Positions 1 to 6,423 of a stretch of DNA of 8,887 nt are shown one piece after another. The translations under genes and the position numbers were made by a program. The DNA is from Streptomyces sp. NRRL B-1347 (GTDB lineage: Bacteria; Actinomycetota; Actinomycetes; Streptomycetales; Streptomycetaceae), in the NCBI RefSeq assembly GCF_000720325.1, contig NZ_JOJM01000136.1, positions 1-8,887 of the forward strand. The letters run 5' to 3'. The notes below the pieces were generated by a model. That model was not told the DNA's origin. It made no database searches and saw only the letters and a list, made by a program, of their open reading frames with translations. How positions within the stretch are numbered: position 1 is the first letter of the stretch; each line of letters begins with the position of its first letter.

Positions 1-2
1 CA

Positions 3-107
3 GCAACGCGGGCCTACTCAGTGACCTTGGTCGATCACTCGGGAAGGTACGCCCTTCACGTCCCGCCCGAGCCTGATCCACAAGTCCTGAGCATTGCTCC
101 GGAGTAG
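3..107 (+). CDS. C-terminal tail of an unidentified upstream protein (partial)
   Basis: An open frame enters from before the window and ends at TAG 105-107, giving 34 residues that finish in ...DPQVLSIAPE. I do not recognise the family from so short a tail. It is supported by its lack of stops, by position directly before a same-strand operon, and by the overlap of its end with the first readable codons of the monooxygenase, which matches the overlapping style of the genes that follow. It is probably the preceding member of the same transcription unit. It could instead be a chance open frame in high-GC DNA. Confidence 0.4.
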   Translation, partial: ATRAYSVTLVDHSGRYALHVPPEPDPQVLSIAPE

Positions 108-244
108 CCGGGCTGACGTGCGCTGTCGCGTTCCTGCGAGCTGGCCTCTCGTGCCGCGTACTCGAACAGGCCTCCGACCTGCGTGCCCTTGGCGCCGGCA
201 TTCAGATTTCCCCCAATGCAGTACGCCTCCTGACAGAGCTCGGC

Positions 245-1261
245 ATGGGAGATGCACTGTCCCGCGAAGCCGTGAACATCGAAGCCTTGCGATTTCTTCG
301 GTGGAAGGACGACAGGCAACTGGCTGCTCTTCCGCTGGGCCGTCGCGGGCTCGAAGAGTTCGGCGCCCCCTACTACACGCTGCATCGCGCTGACCTGCAC
401 CGCGTGCTGCGTGACCAGCTCCCCGAGGAGACTCTGCAGTTGGGAGCCGCGTGCGCGGGCGTCAAAGAGCCCGGCGACCGTGGTGTCCACCTCGCTCTCG
501 CCGACGGCTCGGTCAGCGAGGCCGATGTGGCTGTGGGCGCCGACGGTATTCACTCCACCGTCCGGACGGTTCTGGCAGGAGACGCCCCGCACTACACCGG
601 GCACGTCATCTATCGTGGCCTGATCGACGCTGGCAAGCTCCCGGCCAGCTTCGATGAGCCGGTGGTCAGAGTGTGGATGGGCCCGGGCAGGCACGTGGTG
701 GCCTACCCAGTAGAAGCCGGCAGGCGGTTCTACTTCGGCGCGATCGCCCAGCTGCCGCACTGGCATGCACCCGAGTGGACGGTGCCCGCCGACCGGCCCA
801 CGATGACAGCTCCGTACGGCGACTGGAGCCCTGCAGTGCGGCAGATGATGGAGACGGCCCACGAGATCACCAGTTGGGCGTTGTTCGACAGACCGATGCT
901 GCCCTCTTGGCCGGGACGGCACATCACCCTGATCGGCGATGCGGCGCACTCCATGCTTCCGTTCATGGCACAGGCGGCTAACCAGGCAGTCGAAGACGCG
1001 ATCGTTCTCGCTGCGTGTCTGCGCACCGCCCGTGCCAAGAATCATGCACAGGCGCTGCGCCGTTACGAACAGCTGCGCCAACCCAGAATCGACCGGATTC
1101 ACCGACTGTCCAGGGCCAACGCAGACACCTTCCACCTGGCAGACGGCCCCCGGCAACAAGCCCGGGACGCTTCTCTGCCGGCCCGGTGGACGACGCAGAA
1201 CCTGCGCTGGCTCTACGGATACGACGCCGGCCACCTTGACCGCAGGAAGGTTGCGCCATGA
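245..1261 (+). CDS. FAD-dependent monooxygenase (salicylate-hydroxylase-like), N-terminus defective
   Basis: This is a class A flavoprotein hydroxylase, a family that uses FAD and NAD(P)H to hydroxylate aromatic rings in the cytoplasm. Counting from ATG 245 (338 aa), it shows the DG motif GADGIHSTVR at residues 98-107, the FAD-ribityl motif GDAAH at 231-235 followed by MLPFMAQAANQAVEDA, and the C-terminal LYGYDA typical of salicylate hydroxylases. The same frame continues upstream to a stop at 74-76 and still reads as monooxygenase: SGVAGLTCAVAFLRAGL, then VLEQA and GAGIQISPNAVRLL. No ATG, GTG or TTG lies in that stretch. The expected first beta strand and first glycine of GxGxxG are missing (EHC precedes SGVAG). 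Translation from 245 would lack the whole FAD-binding beta-alpha-beta unit, so the product is probably inactive unless a non-standard start is used or the sequence has an error. The gene ends in an ATGA overlap with the aldolase-like gene. Confidence 0.85.
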   Translation: MGDALSREAVNIEALRFLRWKDDRQLAALPLGRRGLEEFGAPYYTLHRADLHRVLRDQLPEETLQLGAACAGVKEPGDRGVHLALADGSVSEADVAVGADGIHSTVRTVLAGDAPHYTGHVIYRGLIDAGKLPASFDEPVVRVWMGPGRHVVAYPVEAGRRFYFGAIAQLPHWHAPEWTVPADRPTMTAPYGDWSPAVRQMMETAHEITSWALFDRPMLPSWPGRHITLIGDAAHSMLPFMAQAANQAVEDAIVLAACLRTARAKNHAQALRRYEQLRQPRIDRIHRLSRANADTFHLADGPRQQARDASLPARWTTQNLRWLYGYDAGHLDRRKVAP

Positions 1262-2055
1262 CCGATACCACTCCGATTCCGGTGCAGCCGGCAGCCCTCC
1301 AGCCACCGCTGCCCGAACTCTTCCGGCAGCCACCCGTCTTCGACGACTCCGCGGACGAGCGCCGCCACCGCAAGGAACGGCTGGCCGCCGTGCTCCGCTT
1401 GTTCGGGCGGTTCGGCTACGAGGAAGGTCTGGCCGGACATGTCACCGTCGTCGACCCCATGCAGCCCGGCACCTACTGGGCCAACCCCATGGGGGCGCCC
1501 TTCGAGCACATCACCGTCGACGATCTGGTCCTGGTCGATGAGAAGGGAACACTCATCGAGGGCGAACACCCCATCAACCTGGGCGCGTTCAACATTCACA
1601 TCCAGATCCACCTGGCCCGGCCCGACGTGATCTGCGTGGTGCACACCCACTCCATCCACGGCCGGGCCTTCTCTGCCCTCGGCGTCCCACTCGCCCCCAT
1701 CACCCAGGACGCCTGCCCGTTCTTCGAGGACCACGCCCTCTTCGAGGACTACACCGGCATCGTGCTGGACGGCAGCGACGGCCGACGTATCGCGGCGGCC
1801 CTCGGCCGCCGCAAGGCGGTTATCCTGCGCAACCACGATTTGATCACTGTAGCCGAAACCGTTGACGCGGCCGCCTGGTGGTTCATCGCGATGGACCGCT
1901 GCTGCCATGCGCAACTCCTGGCCCTGGCCGCAGGCCCGCTCTGCCTCATCCCCGACGAGGTGGCTCGCCTCACCCACGACCAGATCGGCAATCACCTCAT
2001 CGGCTGGAACAGCTTCCAACCCCTCTATCGCAGTATCGCCGGAGACGGCACATGA
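1258..2055 (+). CDS. class II aldolase/adducin family protein
   Basis: A 265-aa cytoplasmic metalloprotein with the class II aldolase/adducin fold. The metal-binding HTH is at residues 129-131, inside a VVHTHS strand after ARPDV, and the third histidine is H193 in LRNHD. Other family landmarks are GLAGHVTV, NPMGAPF, ITQDACPFFEDH and WNSFQPLY near the end. By hand alignment to L-fuculose-1-phosphate aldolase, the position of catalytic Glu73 falls on alanine in LGAFNIH, so ordinary aldol chemistry is doubtful. CloR/NovR of the aminocoumarin pathways also have this fold but act as non-haem iron oxygenases. A similar oxidative or decarboxylative role in tailoring is possible but not shown. The start is set by the ATGA overlap with the monooxygenase and by Shine-Dalgarno AGGAAGG at 1244-1250, seven bases upstream. 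It overlaps the P450 gene by ATGA, implying translational coupling. Confidence 0.9.
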   Translation: MTDTTPIPVQPAALQPPLPELFRQPPVFDDSADERRHRKERLAAVLRLFGRFGYEEGLAGHVTVVDPMQPGTYWANPMGAPFEHITVDDLVLVDEKGTLIEGEHPINLGAFNIHIQIHLARPDVICVVHTHSIHGRAFSALGVPLAPITQDACPFFEDHALFEDYTGIVLDGSDGRRIAAALGRRKAVILRNHDLITVAETVDAAAWWFIAMDRCCHAQLLALAAGPLCLIPDEVARLTHDQIGNHLIGWNSFQPLYRSIAGDGT

Positions 2056-3236
2056 CCACTCTCGGCCCGATGCCCTGTGCGGACGCTCTTCTCACCGACG
2101 CCGAGGGGCCCATCTGGCAGCGCTTCGCCGCGCTCCCCCGACACCACCGTGCCGTGCGTCTGAACGATTCCGTCGTTCTGCTCGAACACGCTGACGGCCG
2201 CGCGGTCCTCACCAGCCGTGACTACTCCCAGGGCATCCTCAACGACCTTCAGCGCGCCCACATCGACCCCCGCTACATCGCCCGGCGTCGGCGCTCGCTC
2301 CTCCACTTGGAAGAACCCGCCCACAGCCAGCACCGCAGATACGCTGCCCGCAGTTTCAAGCCTGCGGCCGTCGACCGGCTGCGCCCTCTCATGCGCCGCA
2401 CGGTCGCCCGCCTCCTGCCCGCCACCGCCCAACCCGTCTTCGACGCGGTCACTCAGCTCACGGACCGCTATCCCATCCCCATCATCAGCGCAGCCCTGGG
2501 CCTGCCCGATCAAGACGCCGACTTCCTCTCCCGCACCGCCCACGCCTGGACACACGCCCTGTTCGACCCCACCGCTGTCCCTGCCGGCCTGGCTGCCCAC
2601 GAACGCCTCGACGCACACGTCACCCGGCTCTTCCGCGGTCCGCCTGCACCCGAAGGAACCCTTCTGGCCGACCTGCGTGCCCCTTCACATCCGCTCACCC
2701 CACCGGAACGCATCGCGCTGATCACTGCCGTCCTCATGGCCGGAATCGACACCCCCCGCCTGCAACTGGCTAGCGGGCTCGAACTGCTGGCCCGCCACCC
2801 TCAGCATTGGCGCACCTTGCGCGCACACCCCGAACGCATCCCACAAGCCGTCGACGAGATCATCCGCCTGACGCCGGCTATCAGCCTCCTGCGTCGCACC
2901 GCCAGCGTCGACACCAGCCTCGCTGGGCTCCCGCTGCGCCAGGGAACCCGAATCATCTTGTGTATCCCCGCCATGAACCGAGCCCCTGGTCTCTACCACC
3001 AGCCTGGAGTCTTCGACATCGCCAGAAATGCCGGAACCGGCCTCAGCTTCGGCGCAGGTGCCCACTACTGCCTTGGCGCACGCCTCGCCCACGCCATGCT
3101 CGAAGAAGCCATCACCGTGCTCACCCATCGCCTAGCCACTATCACTCCTGCTGCCCCGCCCATTTGGCACCCGCCCCTAGCCCTCCAAGGCCCCGCCCAC
3201 CTTCCCTTGGCCTGCACCCGCGAAGGAGCCCCATGA
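2052..3236 (+). CDS. cytochrome P450
   Basis: A 394-aa soluble bacterial P450, usual in length, which would use ferredoxin and ferredoxin reductase to hydroxylate or couple a small substrate. No redox partner gene is in the window. Motifs: the C-helix region LHLEEPAHSQHRRYAARSF, the I-helix oxygen-activation motif AGIDT at residues 230-234 (followed by Pro where many P450s have a second Thr), the K-helix ExxR as EIIR at 269-272, and the haem loop FGAGAHYCLG with ligand Cys340. The frame is open well upstream, but ATG 2052 is preferred because it gives the 4-base overlap with the aldolase-like gene, has GGAG at 2041-2044, and begins the recognisable protein. The stop overlaps the next start as ATGA. 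The substrate cannot be read from sequence; context points to a biosynthetic tailoring role. Confidence 0.93.
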   Translation: MTTLGPMPCADALLTDAEGPIWQRFAALPRHHRAVRLNDSVVLLEHADGRAVLTSRDYSQGILNDLQRAHIDPRYIARRRRSLLHLEEPAHSQHRRYAARSFKPAAVDRLRPLMRRTVARLLPATAQPVFDAVTQLTDRYPIPIISAALGLPDQDADFLSRTAHAWTHALFDPTAVPAGLAAHERLDAHVTRLFRGPPAPEGTLLADLRAPSHPLTPPERIALITAVLMAGIDTPRLQLASGLELLARHPQHWRTLRAHPERIPQAVDEIIRLTPAISLLRRTASVDTSLAGLPLRQGTRIILCIPAMNRAPGLYHQPGVFDIARNAGTGLSFGAGAHYCLGARLAHAMLEEAITVLTHRLATITPAAPPIWHPPLALQGPAHLPLACTREGAP

Positions 3237-3661
3237 CCCGCCCCATGACCGAACCGGAATGGCGCGCTTTCCTGGCCGCCCCGGCACGTACCGCGAAAAT
3301 CTCCACCTGCCCCCAAGACGGCCGCCCCCACGTCGTGCCCGTCTGGTACGTGCCCGATGGCGAGGACCTGCTGTTCTTCACCGGCAAGCACAGCGTCAAG
3401 GGACGCGCTCTGAGCCTCGACAAGCGCATCGCCGTCTGCGTCGACGATGACCAGCCGCCCTTCGCTTTCGTCCTGCTCCAAGGTCACGTCACCCTCAGCG
3501 AAGACCTCACCGAACTCTCCGACGCCATCCGCCGTCTCGCCACCCGCTACGTAGGCCCCGACCGTGCAGAGGAATTCGTCCAACGCAATGCTGTCCCTGG
3601 CGAATACCTCGTACGGGTCCACATCGACAAGGTCACCGCTCTGACCCAGCTCACCGCCTGA
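3233..3661 (+). CDS. PPOX-class, probably F420-dependent, oxidoreductase
   Basis: A 142-aa single-domain protein of the split beta-barrel pyridoxamine-5'-phosphate-oxidase superfamily. The pattern DGRPHVVPVWYV (residues 29-40), TGKHSVKGRAL (50-60), VDDDQPPFAFVLLQG (70-84) and the ending RNAVPGEYLVRV resembles the actinobacterial Rv1155-like PPOX group that binds deazaflavin F420; the lysine and arginine in SVKGR fit cofactor phosphate binding. Such proteins reduce double bonds or imines in several actinomycete pathways. FMN instead of F420 cannot be excluded. Start ATG 3233 overlaps the P450 stop and has GGAG at 3225-3228; a second ATG at 3245 is badly spaced from it. It is the last gene of the overlapping block and is followed by about 200 bases of leader. 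Confidence 0.88.
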   Translation: MTRPMTEPEWRAFLAAPARTAKISTCPQDGRPHVVPVWYVPDGEDLLFFTGKHSVKGRALSLDKRIAVCVDDDQPPFAFVLLQGHVTLSEDLTELSDAIRRLATRYVGPDRAEEFVQRNAVPGEYLVRVHIDKVTALTQLTA

Positions 3662-3725
3662 CCACAGCCCTTAGCGCTCCACTGGGGACTCTTCCACTCC
3701 CGCTGGTCAAAGGCCCAGAGCGAGC

Positions 3726-3743
3726 CGGGCCGCTGCGGGCCCG
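3726..3743. repeat. short GC-rich inverted repeat after the PPOX gene
   Basis: CGGGCC at 3726-3731 and GGCCCG at 3738-3743 form a perfect 6-bp stem with a 6-base loop, 65 bases after the PPOX stop. No T-rich run follows, so it is not a standard intrinsic terminator. It may weakly attenuate read-through into the methyltransferase or be chance in GC-rich DNA. Confidence 0.3.
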
Positions 3744-3814
3744 CACAGACACGGAGCTGACCGGACGGCCAAAGGGCTCGCAGTCACGCACGACACGAAG
3801 CGCCCAGTTGCGAC

Positions 3815-3843
3815 GAGCCCGCTCTGAGCGAACCCGCGGGCTC
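3815..3843. promoter_or_regulatory. inverted repeat in the O-methyltransferase leader (candidate operator or hairpin)
   Basis: GAGCCCGC at 3815-3822 is perfectly repeated in inverted order as GCGGGCTC at 3836-3843, with a 13-base spacer. It ends 12 bases before the methyltransferase Shine-Dalgarno. The spacing suits a dimeric repressor site or an mRNA hairpin near the ribosome-binding site. I see no convincing -35/-10 pair in the 204-base gap (3662-3865), so the promoter was not placed. Confidence 0.4.
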
Positions 3844-3855
3844 ACGACACCTCCT

Positions 3856-3860
3856 GGAGG
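3856..3860 (+). promoter_or_regulatory. Shine-Dalgarno of the O-methyltransferase
   Basis: GGAGG ends five bases before GTG 3866 and fixes that GTG as the start, since no ATG lies at a better distance. Confidence 0.75.
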
Positions 3861-3865
3861 ACCCC

Positions 3866-4915
3866 GTGACACAGCCCTCACCGATCACTAACCAGCCCTC
3901 AGTGTCTCCCATTCCGCTGATGCAGATGGCCGCCGGGTTCTGGGTCTCCAAGACCCTGGCCTCGGCCGTCGAGCTGGGACTGTTCCCGGCGTTGGCCGAC
4001 CACCCCGCGGACAAGAACACCCTTGCCACCGCACTCGGCCTCAAACCGCGCCCCGCGGAGGTCCTGCTGACCGCCTGCACGGCACTGGGACTGCTGGACA
4101 AGACGGGTGACCTATACCGCAACTCGCCGATGACCCAGGCATACCTACTGCCGGACAAGCCGCACTACTTCGGTGGCGTCGTACGCTTCTGCGACGAGCG
4201 GGAGTACGTGGCGTGGGACCGGCTGCCGCAGGCCCTGCGCACCAACCGGCCCATCACCTGGGACCCGGACTCACACGAGTCGCCCTTCGCGGACCTCGAG
4301 CCGGAGATGATCGACCTGATCTGGCGGGGAATGCATTCACTGTCGGCCTCCACCGCCGCCGTCCTCGCCACCACCTGCGACTTCAGCCCCTACCGAAGGA
4401 TCCTGGACGTGGGCGGCGGCTCGGGAGCGTATCTGATCGAACTGTGCAAGCGCCACGCCCACTTGACCGGGACTGTGTACGACCTGCCGCCCGCATGCGA
4501 GATCGCGAAGCAGAACATCGCATCCGCCAGCCTGGACAAGACCATCGCCACCGCAAGCGGCGACTTCCAACGCGACGCCGAACTGCCGGGCGGACACGAC
4601 CTGATCCTCCTCAGCATGATTCTCCACGACTGGGACGAGGCGACAGGACGCATGCTGCTGCGCAAGTGCCGAGATGCCCTTCCACCCGGCGGGGCAGTCA
4701 TGATTAGCGAACTCCTGGTCAACCCGGAACGCACCGGCCCCTTGGACGCCGCCCTCATGGGAATGAACATGCTGGCCGAGACAACAGGCGGCCGGAACTA
4801 CGCAGAAGACGAGTACCTGGCATGGCTCAAGGACGCGGGGTTCGACGAGCCGGAGATCATCCGCTTCGAAGCCGCCGGGGCCAACGGGGTGGTGATCGGA
4901 CGGCGTCCAGTCTGA
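3866..4915 (+). CDS. SAM-dependent O-methyltransferase (Methyltransf_2 type)
   Basis: A 349-aa cytoplasmic enzyme of the dimeric O-methyltransferase family found in polyketide and aromatic natural-product clusters and related to plant caffeate-type OMTs. The N-terminal part (about residues 15-110) is the winged-helix dimerisation domain, with GFWVSKTLASAVELGLF and NSPMTQAYLL. The SAM-binding glycine motif LDVGGGSGAYL is at 180-190. The acidic-loop region YDLPPACEIAK follows. HDWDE begins at His254, the expected general base that deprotonates a substrate hydroxyl. The C-terminal MNMLAETTGGRNY and EYLAWLKDAGF are also typical. It starts with GTG behind GGAGG. It lies on the same strand as the upstream operon but with its own 204-base leader, so it may have separate control. 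It probably methylates a phenol formed by the upstream oxygenases; the substrate is not determined. Confidence 0.92.
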   Translation: MTQPSPITNQPSVSPIPLMQMAAGFWVSKTLASAVELGLFPALADHPADKNTLATALGLKPRPAEVLLTACTALGLLDKTGDLYRNSPMTQAYLLPDKPHYFGGVVRFCDEREYVAWDRLPQALRTNRPITWDPDSHESPFADLEPEMIDLIWRGMHSLSASTAAVLATTCDFSPYRRILDVGGGSGAYLIELCKRHAHLTGTVYDLPPACEIAKQNIASASLDKTIATASGDFQRDAELPGGHDLILLSMILHDWDEATGRMLLRKCRDALPPGGAVMISELLVNPERTGPLDAALMGMNMLAETTGGRNYAEDEYLAWLKDAGFDEPEIIRFEAAGANGVVIGRRPV

Positions 4916-5366
4916 GACAGCCCTGGCCGGGCACCTCACAAATGGTCATCTCTGCGAGTTCTGCGACAGCGGCCGAAGCGATCACGTTTCCGCAGGTCGC
5001 CGTTCGCAGAAGTCCTCTCAGAACTCGGGTGTTCTGCGAGACACCTTCTGCAACACTGATCGCGTGGATCTGACACCCGATCAAGCCGCAGACGCGGTAG
5101 AACGCAACGACTGCCCCAAGTGCGAGGTCCCTGCGGAGAGTCCGCGCCGTACCCGCGGCAGCAAGACCGCTGTCAATTTCCGAAGTCGTCTGCTCGGATG
5201 ACCGGAGCCGGCTGCACGTGGCGATCGGCGGGCCAAGTGTGCAAGGGCCAGCGATGCCTATCGTCTTGTGATCATCGTCGAGTGGCTGTGACGGGGTGAG
5301 AACTTCAGGATACATCGACGGGAACTGATTCTTCTTTCTGCAGCCAGGAGCCCGCAGGAGCTGATG
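4916..5366. other. 451-base stretch with no supported gene
   Basis: I find no convincing coding sequence between the methyltransferase stop and the terpene-synthase-like remnant. A minus-strand frame stays open right through it and into the methyltransferase end, but beyond the remnant its translation matches no family I know. The only clear structure is the TTCTGCGA repeat group at 4951-5040. This may be degraded 3' sequence of the minus-strand gene. Confidence 0.5.
4951..5040. repeat. cluster of TTCTGCGA repeats with a hairpin
   Basis: TTCTGCGA occurs at 4959-4966 and 5032-5039, and inverted as TCGCAGAA at 5004-5011. The near copy TCTGCGAG lies at 4951-4958. The last copy is one arm of a hairpin: CAGAAC 5019-5024, loop TCGGGT, GTTCTG 5031-5036, extended outward past one mismatch to 5015 and 5040. 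It lies 36-125 bases after the methyltransferase stop. It could be a 3'-end structure or a protein-binding cluster; no T-tract follows. Confidence 0.4.
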
Positions 5367-5516
5367 ATCGTAGCGACTGGACCGCGAGGACCATGCGACG
5401 TGCCCGTAAGTGTAGTCCTGTAGCATGACGGCGTATCGCTGTACGGCGTCGATTTCTTCCGACCCATAGCCCAGTTGGGCCATCCAGTGCGGAATCTCAT
5501 TCTGAATTTCGAGGAA
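5367..5516 (-). pseudogene. terpene-synthase-like C-terminal remnant
   Basis: Read on the minus strand from 5516, the frame gives FLEIQNEIPHWMAQLG, then a SEEIDAVQRY helix, then MLQDYTYGHVAWSSRSSRYD. This resembles the C-terminal helices of bacterial class I terpene synthases, where a loosely conserved pattern of the type RYxxxxxxWxxGNxxWSxxTxRY closes the active site. The aspartate-rich DDxxD and NSE metal motifs are absent because everything N-terminal is missing: the similarity begins at the inverted repeat of the adjoining IS. The other side of the IS does not carry the missing part. The frame stays open beyond Arg-Tyr-Asp with no recognisable ending. The assignment rests on about 50 residues and is moderate to low in certainty; an unrelated helical protein is the alternative. 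Confidence 0.45.
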
Positions 5517-5517
5517 C

Positions 5518-5533
5518 AGGAAGGTTATTCAAA
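5518..5533 (+). repeat. IS terminal inverted repeat, left
   Basis: AGGAAGGTTATTCAAA. It matches the reverse complement of 6408-6423 at 15 of 16 positions. Confidence 0.8.
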
Positions 5534-5542
5534 GCGATTTGA

Positions 5543-6304
5543 TCATGGTGTGGTCCAGGTGCGGTGGAGTTCGAGTTGGATGACGGTGTCGAGGGTTTCG
5601 GGGAAGCGGTCGGGGGGACCGCGGTAGTCCTCGGCGAGGGCCTTCCGGTTCTTCAGGTGGCCGATGCAGCGCTCGGCGGGGGACTGGATGGCGGAGTGGG
5701 CCCGGTTGCTGTCCCGCTCTACGTCGGTGAGTGAACGGTGGAGGGTCTTCTTGTACGGGGTCAGCAGCCCGGTGCCCTGGCAGCCCTAGTCGCCGGGGCC
5801 GGGATGTCTGCCGGCCGTGGCCTCCGGCCCGGAGGCCGTGTACGCGTAGGAATCATGCCGGGCGCCGGGCAGAGGCCTGCCGGCGGCGCGGAGCCGGCCC
5901 TGCAGGTCCGACATCACCTGCACGTTGTGGCCCGTGCGGCGGTGCTTGGCGCAGAACAGCCGCTCAGCAGCCTTCCCGTCCCAGCGCGGGGCGGGGAACC
6001 CGTCGGCCAGGACCGGCTCGCCGCGCGGCAGCCGGGCGATCCCGGACCTCAGCCGCTGGAGACTGTCGCGCACCACCGGCCGCGTACCGGGAGACCGTCG
6101 GCTGCGAGCAGCCGAACAGCCCCCGGCCATCTCCTGGACCGCATCGTGCCGCAGCAGGAAACACAGCAGGACGACCGCTCTCCACAACGGCAGCACCCGC
6201 GGCCGCCCCAGGACCTGGCCCCAGTCCGGGAGCCGACCCTCCACCCTCCCGACCAGCAGACCCAGCTGATGCGGACTCAAACCGGCACTACGGTGGAACG
6301 ACAT
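5543..6304 (-). pseudogene. IS5-family (DDE_Tnp_4-like) transposase, inactivated
   Basis: The frame is 254 codons long including the final stop, starting at ATG 6302-6304 (MSFHRSAGLS) and ending with TGA at 5543-5545. Recognisable parts are LADGFPAP with the first catalytic Asp, FCAKHRRTGHNVQV, PLPGARHD, the second Asp region, GCQGTGLLTPYKK, and the catalytic Glu in SPAERCIGHLKN, ending LELHRTW. There are three lesions. A TAG at 5786-5788 stands where Lys or a similar residue is expected just after the second Asp. A shift at a run of five C (6120-6124) moves the helix-turn-helix-like LFGCSQPTVSRY into another frame. A second shift near 6072-6088 restores the main frame. The gene cannot make an active transposase. 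Confidence 0.85.
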
Positions 6305-6407
6305 CGGTCCCCCCCCCGAACGAGCGCGTGGGAGCCGGCACTTCGCACGCTACGCCGAAGGGGCCGATCACGCATTCACCGATCAACTCCCCCAAGACCT
6401 ACCGACT

Positions 6408-6423
6408 TTTGAATGACCTTCCT
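6408..6423 (-). repeat. IS terminal inverted repeat, right
   Basis: TTTGAATGACCTTCCT, the partner of the left repeat; the single mismatch is G here against A in the reverse-complemented left end. Confidence 0.8.

Larger units (their letters stand above)
5518..6423 (-). mobile_element. degenerate IS5-family-type insertion sequence (about 906 bp)
   Basis: The element is bounded by terminal inverted repeats of 16 bases with one mismatch, and encloses one transposase gene on the minus strand that fills most of it. The length fits IS5-type elements of this transposase group. No target-site duplication is visible: the left flank ends ...GAGGAAC and the right flank begins GATCTG. This suggests old age or a deletion that used the element as one end. 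It sits exactly at the truncated end of the terpene-synthase-like remnant. Confidence 0.8.

Noticed and set aside
56..1333. Long minus-strand open frame (425 codons) opposite the monooxygenase
   Set aside because: Its translation has no family character and lies fully antisense to a frame with clear FAD-monooxygenase motifs; long antisense frames are common in high-GC DNA.
1878..2051. N-terminal extension of the P450 from GTG 1878
   Set aside because: The added 58 residues are Arg/Pro-rich shadow sequence inside the aldolase-like gene; ATG 2052 gives the ATGA overlap and the expected P450 length.
2807..3232. N-terminal extension of the PPOX protein inside the P450 gene
   Set aside because: It is low-complexity Pro/His/Arg/Ser sequence antisense to nothing useful and out of frame with the real P450; ATG 3233 has a good Shine-Dalgarno and the overlap.
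4857..5483. A 208-codon minus-strand gene as a whole
   Set aside because: Only its first part, extended upstream to 5516, looks like a known protein; the rest runs into the 3' end of the methyltransferase with no recognisable content, so only the remnant was called.
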